Below, piece by piece: positions 1 through 8,106 of a stretch of DNA of 32,086 bases. The position numbers and the translations under genes were made by a program. The notes under the pieces were generated by a model that ran no database searches, was not told where the DNA came from, and was given only the letters and a program-made list of their open reading frames with translations. The DNA is from Burkholderiaceae bacterium (GTDB lineage: Bacteria > Pseudomonadota > Gammaproteobacteria > Burkholderiales > Burkholderiaceae_D), in assembly GCA_030158675.1 (NCBI GenBank), contig JAOASL010000030.1:1-32086 (forward strand), given 5' to 3'. The stretch's first letter is position 1, and each line of letters opens with the position of its first letter.

Positions 1-20
1 AAAGAAAAAGCAGTAAAGTC

Positions 21-58
21 AACGGGTTAGCTTCGCAAGAGCTAGCCCGTTGTCCTTT
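21..58 (+). terminator. Rho-independent terminator of a gene left of the window
   Basis: An 11-bp stem (AACGGGTTAGC pairing with GCTAGCCCGTT, 21-31 and 41-51) is followed on the plus strand by GTCCTTTTT. It would end a plus-strand transcript that enters from outside the window. The stop codon of the minus-strand integrase remnant (42-44) lies inside the stem. Confidence 0.6.
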
Positions 59-353
59 TTAGCGGGTAAAGTTTGGGTAAACGTTTTTCCCGCGCCTCAA
101 AGATCAGGGTCTGCAGCGATTTATTCCAGCCCTTGCTCTCCTCCCGAATCAGCTCCAGCGCCTCGTAGATCTCCCGCACCATCTCCATCGAATAATGATC
201 CGTAATGGATTCATTCGAGTGCCACAGCACCGCCGCCCGGGTCTTCTCCGATACACCGGCCTCACACAGCCTTCCACTCTCGCTTTTTGTCGGTCTATCT
301 GGTTTGGCCCAGCTCGCGGCGAAAGACGAAGACGTACTGCACACTGTGTACAA
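42..353 (-). pseudogene. C-terminal remnant of a tyrosine recombinase (integrase)
   Basis: The last 80 or so codons read like the end of a phage-type tyrosine recombinase. A segment EAGVSEKTRAAVLWHSNESI is followed by TDHYS, which gives the conserved His (usually LLGH, here LWH) and the nucleophilic Tyr of the catalytic box, then a helical tail. The first 20 codons (MYTVCSTSS and on) do not resemble an integrase, and the catalytic Arg-Lys-His-Arg part of the domain is absent. No continuation was found in the other minus frames up to 402. I therefore read it as the 3' stump of a degraded integrase, with genuine homology from about 290 down to 42. It suggests a past integration event at this edge. 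It cannot be a functional recombinase by itself. Confidence 0.65.
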
Positions 354-402
354 ATCGTTTGAACACGAGCAGGCATCCCTATAAGGCCCGCTTCGGGACG
401 CC

Positions 403-1737
403 TCAATCCCCTGTCACCCCGCGAGCTCGCCGTACCTCATTCGCCGACACCAGCGATTTGTGTCGGCCCCACTGATTGCGAACGTAGGACACTACGGAAG
501 CGATCTCATCATCGTTCAGCAGCGTGCCAAACGGCGGCATGCCGTATGGGCGCGGGTTGCCTTTGGTGCTAGGCGGGAAGCCACCGTTGACTACCATGCG
601 CACGGCGTTGAGAGGATTGCCGGCTGTCGCGGACGTAGTCTCCTTCAATGCCGGATACGCTGACGGGGCGCCCCGCCCGTTGTCGCCATGGCAGTTGGCG
701 CAATGTTGTTCATACAGCTTTGCGCCGCGAATCAGCACGGCTTCGTCATCCTCTGCGTGCGCGATCATTTTGCGTGATCGTTCCTGGCCAGTTGAAGGCA
801 GCGATTTCAGGTAAACCGCCATGGCCCTGAGGTCTTGCGCGGTCAGATGCTGGAGACTGGTACCGACAACCTCGGCCATCGGGCCGAACGCTGCGCTGCG
901 CGCCGAGACACCGTTCCCCAGCAAGTCGGCGATATCGCTCACGCTCCAGTGACCGAGCGCGTCCGTACCACCAGTCAGTGGCGGCGCATACCAGTTCAAT
1001 CCGGGGATCACACCGCCGTCGAAGTTCCTGCCGGCGATGCTGCCACCCAGCGTATTTTTTGGCGTGTGGCAGGCGGCGCAATGGCCGAGGCCCTGCGCCA
1101 GATAGGCGCCGCGATTCCATTCTTGCGTTTGGCTGAGGTCGGGCTGGTATTCCCCCGGCCTGAAATAGAAAGTGCGCCAGAACGCCAGCACGATGCGCTG
1201 GTTGTATGGGAAAGCTAGGCGGTGCTCACGGTTTATCTGGCGCACTGGCGCGACGGTACGCAGGAAGGCATACAGCGCATCTGCATCATCGCGCGTCACT
1301 TGCGTATAGCTCGGATAAGGAAAGGCCGGGTAGAGAAAACGGCCGTCCTTCGATTTGCCGTTGTGCAGGGCACGCCAGAAATCGTCAGAGCTCCAGCGGC
1401 CGATGCCGGTATCGGTATCGGGTGTGATATTCGACGCGAAGACGTCGCCGAATGGGGTGGCGATCGCGCGTCCGCCGGCGTACGTCTGGCCGCCACGGCT
1501 GGTGTGACAGCCCATGCAATTGCCTGCTCGCGCAAGATAGGCGCCGCGCGCTAAAGTCGTTGCAGGGTTTGTTGCCGTGTTGGTCAGCACGCTGCTGCGC
1601 TTGTCGCTGCCAGGATCGACTAATGTCTGATAGCCGACGATGAACAGGCTTGCGGCGACAGCCACACATGCCAGCCCGATCAGGATGCGTTTCAAAGTGC
1701 GCTTCGTGCGGATCGCGGCAGGGGTTAGGGTCGTCAT
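403..1737 (-). CDS. Three-heme membrane-anchored cytochrome c (AdhB-like subunit)
   Basis: The 444-residue protein carries three CXXCH heme-c sites: C74-C77-H78 (CMGCH), C220-C223-H224 (CAACH) and C346-C349-H350 (CANCH). A membrane anchor spans about residues 17-36. Length and heme spacing match the cytochrome subunit of PQQ alcohol and gluconate dehydrogenases. Related proteins also serve periplasmic molybdenum hydroxylases of the isoquinoline-oxidoreductase type, passing electrons from the dehydrogenase to quinone or an oxidase. The start at 1737 is chosen because GGGAG lies 9 nt upstream and its ATG overlaps the TGA of the preceding cytochrome gene (ATGA), so the two are translationally coupled. 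A longer form from 1755 is possible. No dehydrogenase subunit adjoins it. The molybdenum subunit at 9414-11567 and a PQQ enzyme elsewhere are both candidate partners. Confidence 0.85.
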   Translation of the reverse strand: MTTLTPAAIRTKRTLKRILIGLACVAVAASLFIVGYQTLVDPGSDKRSSVLTNTATNPATTLARGAYLARAGNCMGCHTSRGGQTYAGGRAIATPFGDVFASNITPDTDTGIGRWSSDDFWRALHNGKSKDGRFLYPAFPYPSYTQVTRDDADALYAFLRTVAPVRQINREHRLAFPYNQRIVLAFWRTFYFRPGEYQPDLSQTQEWNRGAYLAQGLGHCAACHTPKNTLGGSIAGRNFDGGVIPGLNWYAPPLTGGTDALGHWSVSDIADLLGNGVSARSAAFGPMAEVVGTSLQHLTAQDLRAMAVYLKSLPSTGQERSRKMIAHAEDDEAVLIRGAKLYEQHCANCHGDNGRGAPSAYPALKETTSATAGNPLNAVRMVVNGGFPPSTKGNPRPYGMPPFGTLLNDDEIASVVSYVRNQWGRHKSLVSANEVRRARGVTGD

Positions 1738-2480
1738 TGCGGCAGGCTCCCGCATCGTATCGACAGTTGGGCCGGCTTCGTCGTCTCTGCATGCATGTCA
1801 TCCGGTATGGGCCGGGATGCGAGCCACGCAGACACTGCACTGATGTCCTCAGGCGTCAGTTTGCGGCTGATCTCTGCCATGCAGTCAGGCGCGGCTGCCT
1901 GGCGTGCGCCTGAGCGCCAGGCACCGAACTGTGCGTTGAGATAGTCGCGTGACAGGCCAATCAGACTGGGTACGGACGGTTGCCTGCCTGTCAGGCGAGC
2001 GCCGTGACAAGTACTGCAGGCTGGGATGTGCTTCGTCCGATCGCCGTCAGCGACGAGCGTGCGCCCGCGCGCCAGCATGGCCGGGCTGCCCAGCGTCGGC
2101 TGCGCGGGCGCGTAAGGCAACTGCAGCGCCGAGAAATAGCTGGCGATTTCGCGCAGATAGTCGTCTGACAGGTGCGCCACCATGTAATTCATCGCCGGAT
2201 AGACCCGCCGGCCTTCACGGAAGTTGATCAGCTGGTTGTACAGATAGCCGGCCGGCTTGCCGGCAATGCGCGGGAAATAGCCATCACGGGTCGCCCGGCC
2301 TTCCTTGCCATGGCAGGCTGCGCAAGCCACGACTCGCTGCGCGATGGTGTCGGGCACGGTGACCGTGTCCTGCGCCAATGCCCGCGGGGCAGTCGCGCCG
2401 CAAACGAATAGCATGAGCAGGGTGAGCGCATTGCCTCGCAAAGCACAGCGTGACGTAAGGATAGAGCAGCTGTAAGGCAT
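1734..2480 (-). CDS. Diheme cytochrome c, c4-like, exported
   Basis: The 248-residue protein has a hydrophobic export signal (about residues 15-36, ending ALA) and two class I heme sites, C53-C56-H57 (CAACH) and C155-C158-H159 (CSTCH). The two similar halves, each with an RIAG/SLIG segment and a YL-Q-F/A-RxGxR segment, are typical of cytochrome c4 or c553-type tandem domains. It is a periplasmic electron carrier. It is the first gene of a two-gene operon with the three-heme cytochrome, sharing ATGA. The start at 2480 is the only ATG that preserves the whole signal sequence, but no clear ribosome-binding site precedes it, so a non-ATG start slightly downstream is possible. Confidence 0.8.
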   Translation of the reverse strand: MPYSCSILTSRCALRGNALTLLMLFVCGATAPRALAQDTVTVPDTIAQRVVACAACHGKEGRATRDGYFPRIAGKPAGYLYNQLINFREGRRVYPAMNYMVAHLSDDYLREIASYFSALQLPYAPAQPTLGSPAMLARGRTLVADGDRTKHIPACSTCHGARLTGRQPSVPSLIGLSRDYLNAQFGAWRSGARQAAAPDCMAEISRKLTPEDISAVSAWLASRPIPDDMHAETTKPAQLSIRCGSLPQ

Positions 2481-2811
2481 GGGACGCGTGCGATCAAGGG
2501 GCCTGCTGCAGAGCAGCGACGGCGGGTGAATTTGATAAAACGATATGATGCCACGCCGATATATATTTTTACCGTATCGTTTCCTGTTGAAGGGTGCGAC
2601 AGATTTAGGCTGGATTTTTCATTTTGAATTCGCTTCGCGATGGTTTCCAAGCGGCGAATTAAGTGATACGTTGCCACCGCTGCACTCGTGCGTGGATGTT
2701 AATGCAGCGCGAGGTGGCAAAGGGTGGGTCTGCGTGGGTAATTTTACGCAGGACGCCTCCGACAACACATAAATCACAGAGCTGGTCCATGAACCGGCCA
2801 GTGGAGGAGAC
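2481..2811. promoter_or_regulatory. Divergent control region with several inverted repeats
   Basis: This 331-bp gap separates the minus-strand cytochrome operon from the plus-strand transporter-P450 operon and contains no convincing gene. It holds AAACGATA (2538-2545) with its inverted copy TATCGTTT (2575-2582), and AATTCGC (2627-2633) with GCGAATT (2654-2660). A larger interrupted palindrome lies at 2671-2720. AT-rich sequence at 2555-2570 could include promoter elements. Both operons are probably controlled from here, but no regulator gene is adjacent. Confidence 0.55.
2671..2720 (+). repeat. Large interrupted palindrome in the leader of the P450 operon
   Basis: TTGCCACCGCTGCA (2671-2684) is complementary to TGCAGC (2703-2708) plus GGTGGCAA (2713-2720), with a 4-nt bulge and an 18-nt loop. 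That gives 14 pairable positions. It lies about 90 nt before the transporter start, so it may be a paired operator or an RNA leader structure. Confidence 0.5.
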
Positions 2812-4155
2812 ATGACTTTGGCAACAGCGAATGCATCCGGCACAAGCCTTGATGTGATGAAGGCGATTGACGATGGCGGTTTCTCGTCGACGCAAAAACT
2901 GGTGTACGTCCTCGCCGCGCTGGCAATCGTGCTGGACGGATTCGACGGCCAGATGATCGGTTATGCGATTCCGTCCATCATGAAAGAATGGGGCGTCACC
3001 CGCGCGGCGTTTTCGATGGCGGTCGCCAGTGGCCTGGTCGGCATGGCGATCGGTAGTCTGGCGGCGGGTGTGATCGCCGACCGGGTCGGCCGCAAACCCG
3101 TACTCATTTTCAGCATCTTTCTGTTCGGCGCTTCGACCGCGATGATCGCATCGGCGGGCGACATCACCGCGATCGCCACGATCCGCTTCTTTGCCGGACT
3201 CGGCATCGGCGCGGCACTGCCGACTTCGACGACCCTGACGGCAGAATTCATTCCCTTGCGCTTTCGCACGATGGCCGTGACGACTGCGATCGTCTGCTAT
3301 CCGCTCGGCGGCATGCTGGCGGGGCTGGTCGCCGGTCAGATCCTGCCGGTGCAGGGATGGCGCACGTTCTTCGTGATCGGCGGCATGATGCCGATCGCCT
3401 ATGCGCTGGTACTCATTTTCCTGCTGCGCGAATCACCCAAATATCTGGCACGTCAGTCGGCGCGCTGGGACGAGCTGCGCACGCTGATGGCACGCATGGC
3501 GCACAACGTCGCCCATGTCCGTGAATTTACCGACGGCGTGGTCGACGCCGCTCGTCAGGGCAGTCTCAGTGCGCTCTTCAGTAAAGGGCGAGCGCATGAC
3601 ACGCTGTGGCTGTGGCTGGCGTTCTTCATGACGCTGCTGTCGATCTACAGCGCATTCAGCTGGCTGCCGACGATGCTGACGACCGAAGGCCTGTCACCCG
3701 CATTAGCCGGTATGGGTCTGACTGCGTACAACTTCGGTGGTGTGATCGGCGCCGTTCTGTGCGCACTGGCGATGAACCGCTTCGGTTCGCGCTGGCCGAT
3801 GACGGTTTGGGCGGCGATGTCGGCAGTCACGGCTTTCGCGCTGAAATCGATCAGTGTGACAGCTGACCCACAGACCTTCCTGCTCGGCCTCGGCGTGCAT
3901 GGCCTGTTCATTACGGCGCTGCAATGCGCGCTGTATGCGTTGTGCGCGCATGTGTATCCGACGGCGATCCGTGCCACGGGCACAGCCGCCGCCTTGTCGT
4001 TCGGCCGGCTCGGTGCCATCCTCAGCTCCTTCGTCGGCGCTGCAATGATCACCGGCGGCGGCGCCAATGCCTACCTGAACCTGCTGGGCGGCTCGATGGT
4101 GGTGTCGGTGCTGGCGCTGATCATGGTACGCGACCACATCAAGCCCAAAGCATGA
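2812..4155 (+). CDS. MFS transporter, aromatic acid:H+ symporter (AAHS) type
   Basis: This is a 447-residue polytopic inner-membrane protein with the expected 12 helices. The first helix carries the DGFD motif (residues 42-45), which in PcaK/BenK-type transporters holds essential aspartates. The loop between helices 2 and 3 has the MFS signature (A)DRVGRKP at about 90-96. The family imports protocatechuate, 4-hydroxybenzoate, benzoate and similar acids with protons; the substrate here is unknown. GGAGG lies just upstream of the ATG. Its TGA overlaps the ATG of the P450 gene (ATGA), so the two are co-translated and the transporter probably supplies the P450 substrate or exports its product. 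Confidence 0.88.
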   Translation: MTLATANASGTSLDVMKAIDDGGFSSTQKLVYVLAALAIVLDGFDGQMIGYAIPSIMKEWGVTRAAFSMAVASGLVGMAIGSLAAGVIADRVGRKPVLIFSIFLFGASTAMIASAGDITAIATIRFFAGLGIGAALPTSTTLTAEFIPLRFRTMAVTTAIVCYPLGGMLAGLVAGQILPVQGWRTFFVIGGMMPIAYALVLIFLLRESPKYLARQSARWDELRTLMARMAHNVAHVREFTDGVVDAARQGSLSALFSKGRAHDTLWLWLAFFMTLLSIYSAFSWLPTMLTTEGLSPALAGMGLTAYNFGGVIGAVLCALAMNRFGSRWPMTVWAAMSAVTAFALKSISVTADPQTFLLGLGVHGLFITALQCALYALCAHVYPTAIRATGTAAALSFGRLGAILSSFVGAAMITGGGANAYLNLLGGSMVVSVLALIMVRDHIKPKA

Positions 4156-6470
4156 CCTTGGCGAAGGGGACGGGAGCGACCGCCTGTCCGGCGGATCCGC
4201 GCGGCTGCCCGGTTAGCCACGATGCGGCCGCGTTCAACCCCTTCGGCGATGCCTACGCGCAGGATCCGCCCGGATACCTGCGCTGGGCGCGTGCCAGAGA
4301 GCCGGTGTTCTACAGCCCCGAACTCGGCTATTGGGTCGTCACGCGCTATGCCGATATCAAGGAGATCTTCCGCGACCATCGTCGTTTCAGTCCGTCCAAT
4401 GCGCTCGAGAAGATCACGCCGTCGACCGACGCAGTGCAGAAAGTGCTGGCCTCGTACGACTACGCGATGAACCGTACGCTGGTCAACGAGGACGAACCGG
4501 CGCATATGGCACGCCGGCGCCTGCTGATCGATCCCTTCACGCCTGCCGCAGTGAGGGAGCATGAGCCACTGGCACGGCAGCTGGCACGCGAATACGTCGA
4601 TCGATTCATCGACAGCGGTCGCGCCGACCTGGTCGACCAGATGCTGTGGGAAGTGCCGCTGACGATCGCGCTGCATTTTCTCGGGGTCGATGAAGACGAC
4701 ATGCCATTGCTGCGTCAGTATTCGATCGCGCACACGCTCAACACCTGGGGACGTCCGGACGAGCAGGAACAACTGCGCGTCGCGCATGCGGTCGGCAATT
4801 TCTGGCAGCTGTCGGGTCGCATCCTCGACAAGATGCGGCGCGATCCTTCCGGCCCCGGCTGGATGAAGTTCGGCCTGCGCCTGCAGGCGGAGTACCCGGA
4901 CATCGTCACCGATTCGTATCTGCACTCGATGATGATGGCCGGGATCGTCGCCGCGCACGAGACCACTGCGAACGCCACGTCAAACGCGCTGCGCCTGCTG
5001 CTGCAGCATCCGACGGCCTGGCATGAACTGGCCGCCGATCCGTCGCTGCTTCCGAATGCGGTCGAGGAATGCCTGCGCTTCTCGGGTTCCATCATCGCGT
5101 GGCGGCGCGTTGCGCTGACGGACGTGACTGTTGGCGGTATCGCCTTGCCGGCAGGAGCGAAGATCCTGATGGTCATGACGTCGGCGAATCACGACGAACA
5201 GCAATTCAACGATGCGGATCTGCTCGACATTCATCGCGACAATGCCGGCGACCATCTGTCCTTCGGTTACGGTGCGCATCAGTGCATGGGAAAGAATTTG
5301 GCGCGAATGGAGCTGCAAGTGTTCCTCGAGGAGCTGTCGCGCCGCCTGCCGCACATGCAGTTGCTGCCACAGAGTTTTACCTACCTGCCGAACATCTCGT
5401 TCCGCGGTCCGGAACATCTGTGGGTCGCATGGGATCCGGCGCAGAATCCGGAGCGCAGTGACCCGTCGATTCTGTCGCGCTGGCAAGCGGTGCGGATCGG
5501 CGAGTCCACGCGCGCGAGCGGCGCGCGGACGATGCGCGTCGAGCGCTTGCACACCGTCGCGCACGACATCATCGAACTGTCTCTGGTTGCGGCGGACGGC
5601 CGTCCGTTGCCACGCTGGCAGCCGGGCGCACATATCGATATCGAATGCGGCGACACCGGGCTCTCGCGCCAGTATTCACTGTGCGGCGACCCGGCGGACG
5701 CCTCATCACTGCGGGTCGCGGTATTGCGCGATCCGGCCAGCCGCGGCGGCTCCGCATGGCTGCATCAACATCTCACTGCCGGAGACATCATCCGCGTGCG
5801 CGGTCCACGCAATCATTTCCGGTTCGATGAATCTGCGCGGCGCGTGATCCTGATCGCCGGTGGAATCGGTATCACGCCGATCATGGCAATGGCGAATCGC
5901 GCGCAGACTATCGGTATCGACTATGTGCTGCATTACAGCGGCCGCAGCCGCACCGCCATGGCCTATGTCGAAGCGCTGCGGGCGCAGCATGGCGAGCGCC
6001 TATGCTTGTATGTTTCGGAGGAAGGTGCGCGTGCGGATTTCGCGTCACTGCTGTCAGCACCGGACGAACAGGCGGTGATTTACGCCTGCGGCCCCCAGCG
6101 GATGTTGCAGGCGGTAGTGCAGGCTTGCGCTGCGTGGCCATCGGGCGCGCTGCGGAGCGAGCATTTTCATGCAGCAGCTGGCCGACCGGATCCGGCCCGC
6201 GAGCATGGGTTCGAGGTTGAATTGCGCGATTCCGGGCTGGTGCTGCGCGTGGCGCCCGACCAGACCCTGCTGGAGGCGTTGCGGCGCGTGAACATCGATG
6301 TGCAGAGCGATTGCGGCGAAGGACTGTGCGGTTCGTGCGAGGTGGCTGTCATCGATGGCGCGGTAGATCATCGCGACCTGGTGCTGAGCGCTGGCGAACG
6401 CAGCGAGAACCGGCGCATGATGGCCTGCTGCTCGCGCGCCGCAGGCGAGCGCATCGTGCTGGCGCTGTAG
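4152..6470 (+). CDS. Self-sufficient cytochrome P450-reductase fusion (CYP116B type)
   Basis: The 772-residue chain contains a whole electron-transfer system. Residues 1-425 or so are a P450: I-helix AGIVAAHETT at 263-272 (Glu270, Thr271), the ExxR pair E306/R309, and heme loop FGYGAHQCMG with proximal Cys378. About 450-660 is a phthalate-dioxygenase-reductase-like module with FMN motif RQYSL (506-510) and NADH motif GGIGITP (570-576). The C-terminus is a plant-type 2Fe-2S ferredoxin with C721, C726, C729 and a fourth ligand at 759 or 760. This order and length match class VII P450s such as P450RhF (CYP116B2). They hydroxylate, epoxidise or dealkylate aromatic and aliphatic substrates using NAD(P)H. 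Translation starts at 4152 inside the transporter stop. All catalytic and cofactor motifs appear intact. The substrate cannot be read from sequence. Confidence 0.93.
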   Translation: MTLAKGTGATACPADPRGCPVSHDAAAFNPFGDAYAQDPPGYLRWARAREPVFYSPELGYWVVTRYADIKEIFRDHRRFSPSNALEKITPSTDAVQKVLASYDYAMNRTLVNEDEPAHMARRRLLIDPFTPAAVREHEPLARQLAREYVDRFIDSGRADLVDQMLWEVPLTIALHFLGVDEDDMPLLRQYSIAHTLNTWGRPDEQEQLRVAHAVGNFWQLSGRILDKMRRDPSGPGWMKFGLRLQAEYPDIVTDSYLHSMMMAGIVAAHETTANATSNALRLLLQHPTAWHELAADPSLLPNAVEECLRFSGSIIAWRRVALTDVTVGGIALPAGAKILMVMTSANHDEQQFNDADLLDIHRDNAGDHLSFGYGAHQCMGKNLARMELQVFLEELSRRLPHMQLLPQSFTYLPNISFRGPEHLWVAWDPAQNPERSDPSILSRWQAVRIGESTRASGARTMRVERLHTVAHDIIELSLVAADGRPLPRWQPGAHIDIECGDTGLSRQYSLCGDPADASSLRVAVLRDPASRGGSAWLHQHLTAGDIIRVRGPRNHFRFDESARRVILIAGGIGITPIMAMANRAQTIGIDYVLHYSGRSRTAMAYVEALRAQHGERLCLYVSEEGARADFASLLSAPDEQAVIYACGPQRMLQAVVQACAAWPSGALRSEHFHAAAGRPDPAREHGFEVELRDSGLVLRVAPDQTLLEALRRVNIDVQSDCGEGLCGSCEVAVIDGAVDHRDLVLSAGERSENRRMMACCSRAAGERIVLAL

Positions 6471-6491
6471 TCTGCCGCTCCAATGCGCTGA

Positions 6492-7457
6492 TCAGACCCA
6501 GCCGGCACGACGAAAGCGCCTGAACAGCATGGCGGACACGAAAGCAATCAATCCGAGCGCGGCCGGGTAGCCCCAGCGCCAGTGCAGTTCGGGCATGACT
6601 TCGAAGTTCATGCCCCAGATGCCGGCCAGTGCGGTGGATGCGGCGAAGATCGACGCCCACGCGGCGAGCTTCTTGGTGATCTCGGATTCTTCGATACCGA
6701 CCATCGCAAGGTTGACCTGAATCGCCGTGCTGATCGCTTCGCGGATGCCTTCGAGGCGAGTGGCGAGACGCGCCAGATGGTCATTGATGTCGCGGAAGTA
6801 TTCCTGGGTGTTCTGGCAGACCGGCGGCACGCGTCCGCCGTGCAATTTGCCGATGAACTCCAGCATTGGCAGCACGGCGTGGCGCACCGTCATGCTCTTG
6901 CGCTTGAGCGCATACAGGCGCTCGATGTTCTGGCGTGCGGTATTTTTTTCGAAAATCCGCGACTCGATCTGCTCGAGTTCACCCTCGAGCGCGTCAAGCA
7001 TCGGGAAATAGCCGTCGACGACATGATCGAGGATCGCGTAGAACACGAAGCCGGTGCCTTGCTTGAGCATCTCAGGCTCGCGTTCGCAGCGTTCGCGCAC
7101 GCCGAGGAATTCGACGGTGCTGCCGCTGCGCACCGACAGCACGAAATTCGGATGCACGAAGATGTCGATTTCGCCGACACGGATCTCGTCGCCCTCGAGC
7201 GCCAGCAGGTGGTTCACGCAGAACAGCGTATCGCCGTACTCCTCGAGCTTGGGCCGCTGATGGCCGTGGCTGGCGTCCTCGACCGCCAGCGGGTGCAGGC
7301 CGAACTCTTCCTGCATGCGCGCCAGCTCGCCCTCGGTCGCATCTTTCAGCGCGACCCAGATGAAGCTGCCGGTCCGGTCGAGATGGTCGCTGATGTCCTC
7401 CGGCGCCAGCTGCGCGACGCGCTGGCCGTTTTCGTAGACGATGCTGTTGATGAGCAT
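6492..7457 (-). CDS. corA: CorA-family divalent metal transporter
   Basis: The 321-residue protein has the CorA plan: a long cytoplasmic alpha/beta and coiled domain, then two C-terminal membrane helices. The signature GMN is at 282-284 (preceded by W rather than the usual Y) at the end of the first helix, followed by a short periplasmic loop with acidic residues (EVMPEL) and a basic tail. The family forms pentameric channels for Mg2+, Co2+ or Ni2+; the related ZntB moves Zn2+, so the metal is not certain. It starts 10 nt after the stop of the DUF2237 gene and is probably cotranscribed with it. It ends 21 nt from the convergent P450 gene, with no obvious terminator between. Confidence 0.88.
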   Translation of the reverse strand: MLINSIVYENGQRVAQLAPEDISDHLDRTGSFIWVALKDATEGELARMQEEFGLHPLAVEDASHGHQRPKLEEYGDTLFCVNHLLALEGDEIRVGEIDIFVHPNFVLSVRSGSTVEFLGVRERCEREPEMLKQGTGFVFYAILDHVVDGYFPMLDALEGELEQIESRIFEKNTARQNIERLYALKRKSMTVRHAVLPMLEFIGKLHGGRVPPVCQNTQEYFRDINDHLARLATRLEGIREAISTAIQVNLAMVGIEESEITKKLAAWASIFAASTALAGIWGMNFEVMPELHWRWGYPAALGLIAFVSAMLFRRFRRAGWV

Positions 7458-7467
7458 CAGTGCTTGC

Positions 7468-7830
7468 TCAGGCGGGCAGACGGTACTCGAGCAACTGCTG
7501 GATCTCGACGTACTTCAGCGCATTCACATGGGTCGACTCCAGCACGACGTAAGGCGCCACGCCGGCGTCGAATGCTTCCTTCCAGCGCAGCGCGCACAGG
7601 CACCAGCGATTGCCCGGTACCAGCCCGGGAAACTGGAACTGCGGGCGCGGGGTACCGAGATCGTTGCCACGCTGCCGGGAAAATTCGAGGAACTCCGTCG
7701 TCACCTCCACGCAAATGACGTGCGAGCCGCGGTCAGTCTCGTCGGTATTGCAGCAGCCATCGCGGAAATACCCCGTCATCGGATCGGTAGAGCAGGGTTT
7801 CAGCGGCGTGCCGAGGACATTGATGGCCAT
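7468..7830 (-). CDS. DUF2237 family protein
   Basis: This is a 120-residue cytoplasmic protein matching the DUF2237 family by its conserved segments: NVLGTPLKPCSTDPMTGYFR near the N-terminus, DGCCNT, SHVICV, FLEFSRQRGNDLGTPRPQF, PGNRWCLCA and RWKEAF. It has several conserved cysteines (PCS, GCC, CLC) that could bind a metal or act in redox chemistry; the family has no established function that I know of. The start at 7830 is where family similarity begins; a 39-codon in-frame extension lacks it. It lies directly upstream of corA, 10 nt apart. Confidence 0.85.
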   Translation of the reverse strand: MAINVLGTPLKPCSTDPMTGYFRDGCCNTDETDRGSHVICVEVTTEFLEFSRQRGNDLGTPRPQFQFPGLVPGNRWCLCALRWKEAFDAGVAPYVVLESTHVNALKYVEIQQLLEYRLPA

Positions 7831-8106
7831 GGGATCTGCTTTCTTTGATGACAGGCCTGTCGATTGTAGCGAATGTGTGGCCGGTGCGGCGCACTGCGGC
7901 TCGCGCAGCAAGTGCTGCTGGCCAGCAGGATGCTGTCTTCGCATCAAATCCCGCCGTGCACCGGGCCGCTAACATGTCGGGCAGCGGCTGGTGCAGTCTG
8001 GTCGCCAGACTGCACGACCGACGGCCGCGAAAACCGACAGCCACCAGCATCGGCATCCGTACTAGTACCAGCCTTGCCACCAGCCATAGCGATAAGGAGA
8101 GCTCCC

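Noticed and set aside
3924-4151. In-frame 5' extension of the P450 reading frame inside the transporter gene
   Set aside because: The extension is Arg/Cys-rich and is the +1 shadow of the transporter. The P450 begins properly at 4152 with an ATGA overlap.
6582-7718. 378-residue plus-strand open frame opposite corA
   Set aside because: The opposite strand encodes CorA with the GMN signature and the DUF2237 protein. This frame has shadow-type composition.
7873-8106. 5' extension of the FadL-like reading frame
   Set aside because: It contains no signal peptide or family similarity. The ATG at 8107 has an excellent ribosome-binding site and starts the signal peptide.
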